Below are positions 59,631 through 64,000 of a stretch of DNA of 64,000 bases, one piece after another. The stretch is taken from positions 124,001 through 188,000 of the forward strand of contig NZ_JAHLPU010000051.1 in NCBI RefSeq assembly GCF_018918045.1. The letters run 5' to 3'. The translations under genes and the position numbers were made by a program. Positions within the stretch are counted from its first letter, which is position 1; each line of letters starts with the position of its first letter. The notes beneath the pieces are model-generated. The model had not been told where the DNA came from. It did not search any database and saw only the letters and a list, made by a program, of their open reading frames with translations. The DNA is from Pseudoflavonifractor sp. MSJ-30 (GTDB lineage: Bacteria > Bacillota > Clostridia > Oscillospirales > Oscillospiraceae).

Positions 59631-61106
59631 TTACTTGCCCAGAGTCTCGTACTGAGGCTTGACGTCCCGCTTCTTGATGGAATACAGGAAGATGCCCAGG
59701 AACAGAGCGGCAAAGACGATGCCTACGGGGTAAGCCAGAGCGGTATTGTAGCCGTCCTTATTCAGGAACTGGCCCAGGCACTCGTTGCCCAGCATGAAGT
59801 AGGTGATGGACACAGCGGTCATGAAGGTTGCGGGAACAGCGGTAATCCAGTAGTTCTTCTTCTCATAGAACAGGAACATGGAAGCACACCACAGAACGAT
59901 CATAGCCAGAGTCTGGTTGGTCCAGCTGAAGTAACGCCAGATGATGGTGTAGTCGATCTTGCCCAGAGCGTTGCCGATGCCCAGGAACGCGCCGATGCCC
60001 AGAACGGGAACGCACAGCAGCAGACGGTTCTTCCAGACCTTCTGATCCAGATGGAACCAGTCAGCCAGCACCAGACGGGCAGACCGGAAAGCGGTATCGC
60101 CGGAGGTGATGGGGCAGGCGATAACGCCCAGCATGGCCAGCGCGATGCCAACGCCGCCCATGGTCTTCTTGCAGACGTCGTAAACAGCAGTGGAACCGCC
60201 GCCGCCCAGAGCCAGCAACTCTTCGCCGGTGTACAGAGCGCAACCAGCAGCAGCCCAAATCAGAGCAATGATGCCCTCGGAAACCATGGCGCCGTAGAAC
60301 ACGAAGTGACCCTGCTTCTCACTCTTCAGGCAGCGGGCCATCAGGGGGCTCTGGGTGGCATGGAAGCCGGAGATAGCGCCGCAGGCCACGGTAATGAACA
60401 TGAAGCTCCAGATGGGGGTGCCCTGCGGATGCATATTGGTGAAGTTGTTCCAGATTTCGGGGATCTCATAGCCCTTGGTGAAGATACCCAGGCCAACGCC
60501 CACAGCCATGACAATCAGGCAGATGCCGAATACGGGGTAGATCTTGCCAATCAGCTTGTCGATGGACAGGAAGGTGGCGATGAAGTAATAGACCAGAATC
60601 AGAATCAGCCAGAACATCTTGCTGCTCAGAATGCCGGGGGCGTTGGAACACAGCAGCTGCAGCAGACCGGCAGGGCCGACTGCGAACACGGTGCCGACCA
60701 TGACCAGCAGAACCACGGAGAACACACGCATAACGTTCTTCATGGTCTTGCCCAGATAGATGCCGGAGATCTCGGAGATGGACACGCCGTCGTTACGCTC
60801 GGACAGCATGCCGGAGAAATAGTCGTGGACGCCGCCGGCAAAAATCGTACCGAAGGTGATCCACAGGAAGACAATGGGTCCCCACAGAGCGCCGCTGAGG
60901 GCACCGAAGATGGGGCCAAGGCCTGCGATGTTGAGCAGCTGGATCATGAACAGCTTCCACTGAGGCAGAACCACATAGTCCACACCATCATTGATGCGAA
61001 CAGCGGGGGTCTCTCTGTCGTCCGGTCCGAAGGTATTCTCTACGACCTTGCCGTAGAAGAAGTAACCCGCGATCAGGATTGCCAGGCAGAGCAAAAAGCT
61101 AATCAT
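59631..61106 (-). CDS. cstA: CstA-family carbon starvation/peptide transporter
   Basis: The 491-residue membrane protein has many hydrophobic segments and the CstA features: a N-terminal LILCLAILIAGYFFYG-type segment, then GPIFGALSGALWGP and FAGGVHDYFSGMLSERN. The C-terminus has further membrane segments and a basic end. CstA proteins import peptides or pyruvate during starvation. The start ATG at 61106 has aaggagg upstream on the minus strand; longer frames are not needed. It is transcribed away from the large secreted gene. Confidence 0.88.
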   Translation of the reverse strand: MISFLLCLAILIAGYFFYGKVVENTFGPDDRETPAVRINDGVDYVVLPQWKLFMIQLLNIAGLGPIFGALSGALWGPIVFLWITFGTIFAGGVHDYFSGMLSERNDGVSISEISGIYLGKTMKNVMRVFSVVLLVMVGTVFAVGPAGLLQLLCSNAPGILSSKMFWLILILVYYFIATFLSIDKLIGKIYPVFGICLIVMAVGVGLGIFTKGYEIPEIWNNFTNMHPQGTPIWSFMFITVACGAISGFHATQSPLMARCLKSEKQGHFVFYGAMVSEGIIALIWAAAGCALYTGEELLALGGGGSTAVYDVCKKTMGGVGIALAMLGVIACPITSGDTAFRSARLVLADWFHLDQKVWKNRLLLCVPVLGIGAFLGIGNALGKIDYTIIWRYFSWTNQTLAMIVLWCASMFLFYEKKNYWITAVPATFMTAVSITYFMLGNECLGQFLNKDGYNTALAYPVGIVFAALFLGIFLYSIKKRDVKPQYETLGK

Positions 61107-61704
61107 TTGGACTCCTCCTTGAAACATATAAAATATTTTGTATAGGAACATAAGTTCCCACTACTACGGCAACATTATCGCCGACTTTTATCCGGAAATC
61201 AAGGGACAAAGTCCACAAAAAAGCGCAACAATTTTTCACATAGTTCACAATGTAGTCACAGTTTGTCCACAATTCTCAAAAAACCAGGAGAAATGCTGTG
61301 CTTTGTGGAAGGAAAAGTTGGTGAAATATCGTAAAAAAAGATTCAAAAAGATAAAGCGCAGAAAATAATGCTTGACAAGGTTTTTTCGTCAGAAGGTCGA
61401 AAATTGGCAGGAGTATAGACCATTTTCCTGAAAACAGTGGGATAATCTGGAAAAAATGGATATGCGCTTTTTTAGGGCAATCATAGGTTCAGATAAGAAA
61501 AATACAAAAGTTGCAAACGTGAAATGCCCCGCCGCCCCGTTTCGCTTCCGGGTCTGCCCCGCTGCAGTCCGGAAAATCTTTAAGAAATCCATAAGATTTG
61601 CGCTGTTTTCGGAAAACGCGCCCTTGTTCACAGTTTATCTATTGTTGCCTTTCCCGGAGTATGGTATAGTATAGTTAAAGAAATACCCAGAAGGAGGGAA
61701 CTCT
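61107..61704. other. Intergenic region between divergent cstA and secreted-protein gene
   Basis: No gene is likely. Near 61642-61670, TTGTTG and TATAGT are 17 bases apart and should serve the plus-strand gene. A TTGACA at 61372-61377 lacks a matching -10. One TTGTCCACAA (61263-61272) resembles a DnaA box but stands alone. Most of the region is A/T-rich with no strong structure. Confidence 0.5.
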
Positions 61705-64000
61705 ATGAAAGTTTGGAAAGGATTCCGCGTGCTGCTCACCGCCGCGCTGGCCGCCGCGCTGGCGCTTCCCGTGGGAGCGGAAGCGGATACGGATTTTGTA
61801 AAGGCTGTCAACCGGCTGCCGAAGCCGGAGACTGTGAAAGCACTGTCCTCTGCGGAGCAGCAGGCACTGTATGCCCATATTGACACGCTGTGGGAGGATG
61901 GGTTCTATGCCCTGTCCAAGGACGCGCAGGAAAAGCTGGAGGCGACCCCCCAGTATACGGCTCTGGCGGCGCTGACAGAGTATCTGAACAATGCCCAGAT
62001 CACCCAGCCTTCCTGGCTGGACAGCGGCATGCTGCGGCTCTCCGGCGAAGATTTGAAAGACGGCGAGGACTACTATTATGATAAGGACGCCGCGGAGGTG
62101 GTCATCACCGGCACCAAGCCCGTCACCGTCACCATGGCTGAGGGCGTAAAAGTTTCCACAGATACCCTGCGCATCCAGGGTGAGGCCCAGGTCGTGCTGC
62201 AGGATGTGCGCATCGAAGCCACGGAGGGCAAAAGCGCTTTGACCGCCGAGGGCGGTCTGAAGCTGACCCTGATCGGCGTTAACACCATGACGGCCAGGGA
62301 TCACGCGGCGCTGGAGGGTCTGGAGGGCGTTACCCTCTCCGGCCCCGGCAGTCTGACGGTCTTCGGCGGTGCGGGCTCTGACGGCATTGGCGCCAAGAGC
62401 CTGACGGTCACCGGCGGCACTCTGACGGTCACCGGTGGTGACGGCGCGCCCGGCACGGAAGATGCCCCCGGCGGTGACGGCGGCAGAGCCGTCGGCACGG
62501 ATGTTCTGAGCATTACCGGCGGCAGCGTAAAGCTCGACGGCGGCAAGGCCGGTTCCGACGGCGGCAGCGGCGCAGGCAATGACGGCGCCGCCACGGCCTG
62601 TGTTCCCACCGGAGAGGGCAAGCCGCTTGCACAGACTGTCGTCACCCTGACGGACAAGGACGGCAAAGCCGTTGAGGGCACCGCAGTCACGGCTCTGGCC
62701 CTGTCTCCTGACATGACCTACGGCGTGCAGGGCATCGTCACCGATGAAACGGGCAGCATCTACCTGTACCTGCCCCAGGATACTAAGGCCAACGCCGTCT
62801 CCGACGGCAGCGAGACCTATACGGGCACGCCCATCGCCTCCGGTGAAAGCGGCGTTATGACCCTGGCTCAGGGCAGCGGCACAACCCCCACGGACCCCGC
62901 CCCCAGCGGCACCACAGCAGCCCCCTCTACGGACGCCCCCACAACCGCGCCCACCACTGCGCCCACGACCGCGCCGACCACTGCGCCCACAACCGCGCCC
63001 ACCACCGCGCCGAAGGCAAAGCAGGACGCCCCCATTCTGGAGGAGGAGCCCAACACCCGGACGGCCAGCTCCGTGACCCTGAAGAAGCCCACCGGCGGCA
63101 TCGGCCAGGTGATGTATGCCTACGGTCTGACGGACCAGAAGCCGGACACCAATTGGGTGGACACCAACATCTTCCTGAATCTGAAGTCCGGCAAAACCTA
63201 CTACTTCTACGCCTACTACACCGGCGGAGACCAGACGGAAGCCTCTCCCGTCAGCAAGCCTCTCGCCATCACCCTGAGCAGCGGCTTCGCGGACGGCTCG
63301 ATTCGTGTCGTGGGCGGTGAAAAGACCTATGACGGCAAGAGCATGAGCCTGACGGTCACCGTTCCCGAGGGCGCCACCATCCGCTATCGGGAGGGCACCT
63401 CCGGCGATTACATTCAGGGTTCCGTCCCCACCTACACCAATGCGGGCACCTACCAGATCGGCTACCGGGTGACCCAGGAGGGTTACGACACGGTGGTCGG
63501 CTCCGTTACCATCAAAATCAACCCCGCCAAGCCGACCATCGCCCTGGCAGACCAGACCGTTAAGCATGACGGAAACACCCACCCAATGGGTGGAGCCAAA
63601 GTGACCGGCGTCAACGGTGAGAGCTTCAAGGGCAGCGTCACCTATACCTATTATACAGATGGCCAATGCACGCAGGGCGAGACCAGAACGCCTCCCTCCG
63701 CGGCAGGCACTTATTATGTCCGCGCCTCCATCCCCGCAGGCGGCAACTACACCGCCGCCGTCAGCAACACGGCCAAGCTGGTGATTGAGAAGACCGGTTC
63801 CTCCACCACCAAGCCCACCGCCGGCGGCAACACGAACAATTCCGGCAACACTGCCGGCAACGGCTACGCCATCACCGCCACGGCCGGTATCGGCGGAACC
63901 ATCACCCAGTCCGGCAAGATATCCGTCCAGTCCGGCAAGAGCGCCAGCTTCACCATTGTCGCAGACAAGGAATACGAAGTAGAGGATGTGAAGGTAGACG
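61705..64000 (+). CDS. Large secreted repeat protein (runs off the window)
   Basis: The ATG at 61705 follows aaggagg. The frame stays open to the end, giving more than 765 residues. A signal peptide (MKVWKGFRVLLTAALAAA to about residue 27) is followed by a helical region, a Gly/Asp-rich beta-helix-like part (about 115-310), then a (Thr-Thr-Ala-Pro)n linker near 412-438, and FN3/MBG-like repeats such as KTYDGKSMSLTV and NPAKPTIALADQ. It is a cell-surface or extracellular protein, perhaps adhesive or carbohydrate-binding. The anchoring end is outside the window. Confidence 0.85.
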   Translation, partial: MKVWKGFRVLLTAALAAALALPVGAEADTDFVKAVNRLPKPETVKALSSAEQQALYAHIDTLWEDGFYALSKDAQEKLEATPQYTALAALTEYLNNAQITQPSWLDSGMLRLSGEDLKDGEDYYYDKDAAEVVITGTKPVTVTMAEGVKVSTDTLRIQGEAQVVLQDVRIEATEGKSALTAEGGLKLTLIGVNTMTARDHAALEGLEGVTLSGPGSLTVFGGAGSDGIGAKSLTVTGGTLTVTGGDGAPGTEDAPGGDGGRAVGTDVLSITGGSVKLDGGKAGSDGGSGAGNDGAATACVPTGEGKPLAQTVVTLTDKDGKAVEGTAVTALALSPDMTYGVQGIVTDETGSIYLYLPQDTKANAVSDGSETYTGTPIASGESGVMTLAQGSGTTPTDPAPSGTTAAPSTDAPTTAPTTAPTTAPTTAPTTAPTTAPKAKQDAPILEEEPNTRTASSVTLKKPTGGIGQVMYAYGLTDQKPDTNWVDTNIFLNLKSGKTYYFYAYYTGGDQTEASPVSKPLAITLSSGFADGSIRVVGGEKTYDGKSMSLTVTVPEGATIRYREGTSGDYIQGSVPTYTNAGTYQIGYRVTQEGYDTVVGSVTIKINPAKPTIALADQTVKHDGNTHPMGGAKVTGVNGESFKGSVTYTYYTDGQCTQGETRTPPSAAGTYYVRASIPAGGNYTAAVSNTAKLVIEKTGSSTTKPTAGGNTNNSGNTAGNGYAITATAGIGGTITQSGKISVQSGKSASFTIVADKEYEVEDVKVD

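Noticed and set aside
59550-61145. A long plus-strand open frame of 531 codons.
   Set aside because: It mirrors cstA on the minus strand; its product is His/Gln/Asp-rich and has no recognisable fold.
61263-61272. TTGTCCACAA as part of a chromosomal origin.
   Set aside because: Only one DnaA-like box occurs, with no dnaA or dnaN nearby.
61675-63666. A long minus-strand open frame of 663 codons.
   Set aside because: It is the antisense of the secreted repeat protein on the plus strand, which has a ribosome site, signal peptide and sensible repeats; the minus frame is low-complexity.

Overview
The window looks like a low-to-mid GC Clostridia genome, probably a gut Oscillospiraceae relative. 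The evidence is the Tn916/Tn1549-type conjugation genes, aggagg-type ribosome sites, a class B sortase in the transfer operon, and a GC-rich chromosome dotted with short palindromic repeats. No rRNA or tRNA gene was seen, so the taxonomy is an inference.

About 1-47.8 kb is most of an integrative conjugative element (ICE) whose left end lies outside the window. It carries a giant methylase/helicase protein with an out-of-frame nested tnpV, a DUF3848/Toprim/YodL accessory block, a ParM/ParR-like pair, a candidate oriT with MobC and a relaxase, and the type IV secretion set (PcfB-like, ArdC-like, VirD4, pilin, VirB6, PrgI, VirB4, sortase B, CHAP hydrolase). Further right come a LexA-like repressor, a sigma-like activator behind a ribosome-site-sequestering hairpin, an ADP-ribosyltransferase-type toxin/antitoxin pair, and xis-int.

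The cargo (25.2-41.5 kb) is AT-richer and ends in terminators on both sides. Its core is brxP-brxC-pglZ-brxL, the gene set and order of type 4 BREX phage defence. The same run also holds an Xre regulator, an unrecognised 1036-residue protein, a small CxxC protein, a cysteine desulfurase and a WYL regulator. A PP-loop sulfurtransferase-type protein with two Fe-S-like cysteine clusters beside a cysteine desulfurase suggests sulfur-based DNA marking (phosphorothioation) in place of the methylation used by type 1 BREX. That chemistry is inferred and not shown by the sequence.

From 47.8 to about 56.7 kb there is a second recombination module: a treble-clef zinc protein, two divergent paralogous repressors over four palindromic operators, a RepA-like ATPase behind paired palindromes, a degenerate and a full-length serine recombinase, and unknown genes. 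It ends where the 3' part of metG begins, so an element appears to have inserted into metG. Ordinary chromosome follows: a VTT-family membrane protein, a membrane protein of unknown role, CstA, and a large secreted repeat protein that runs off the window end. Two hairpin repeats lie between these genes.
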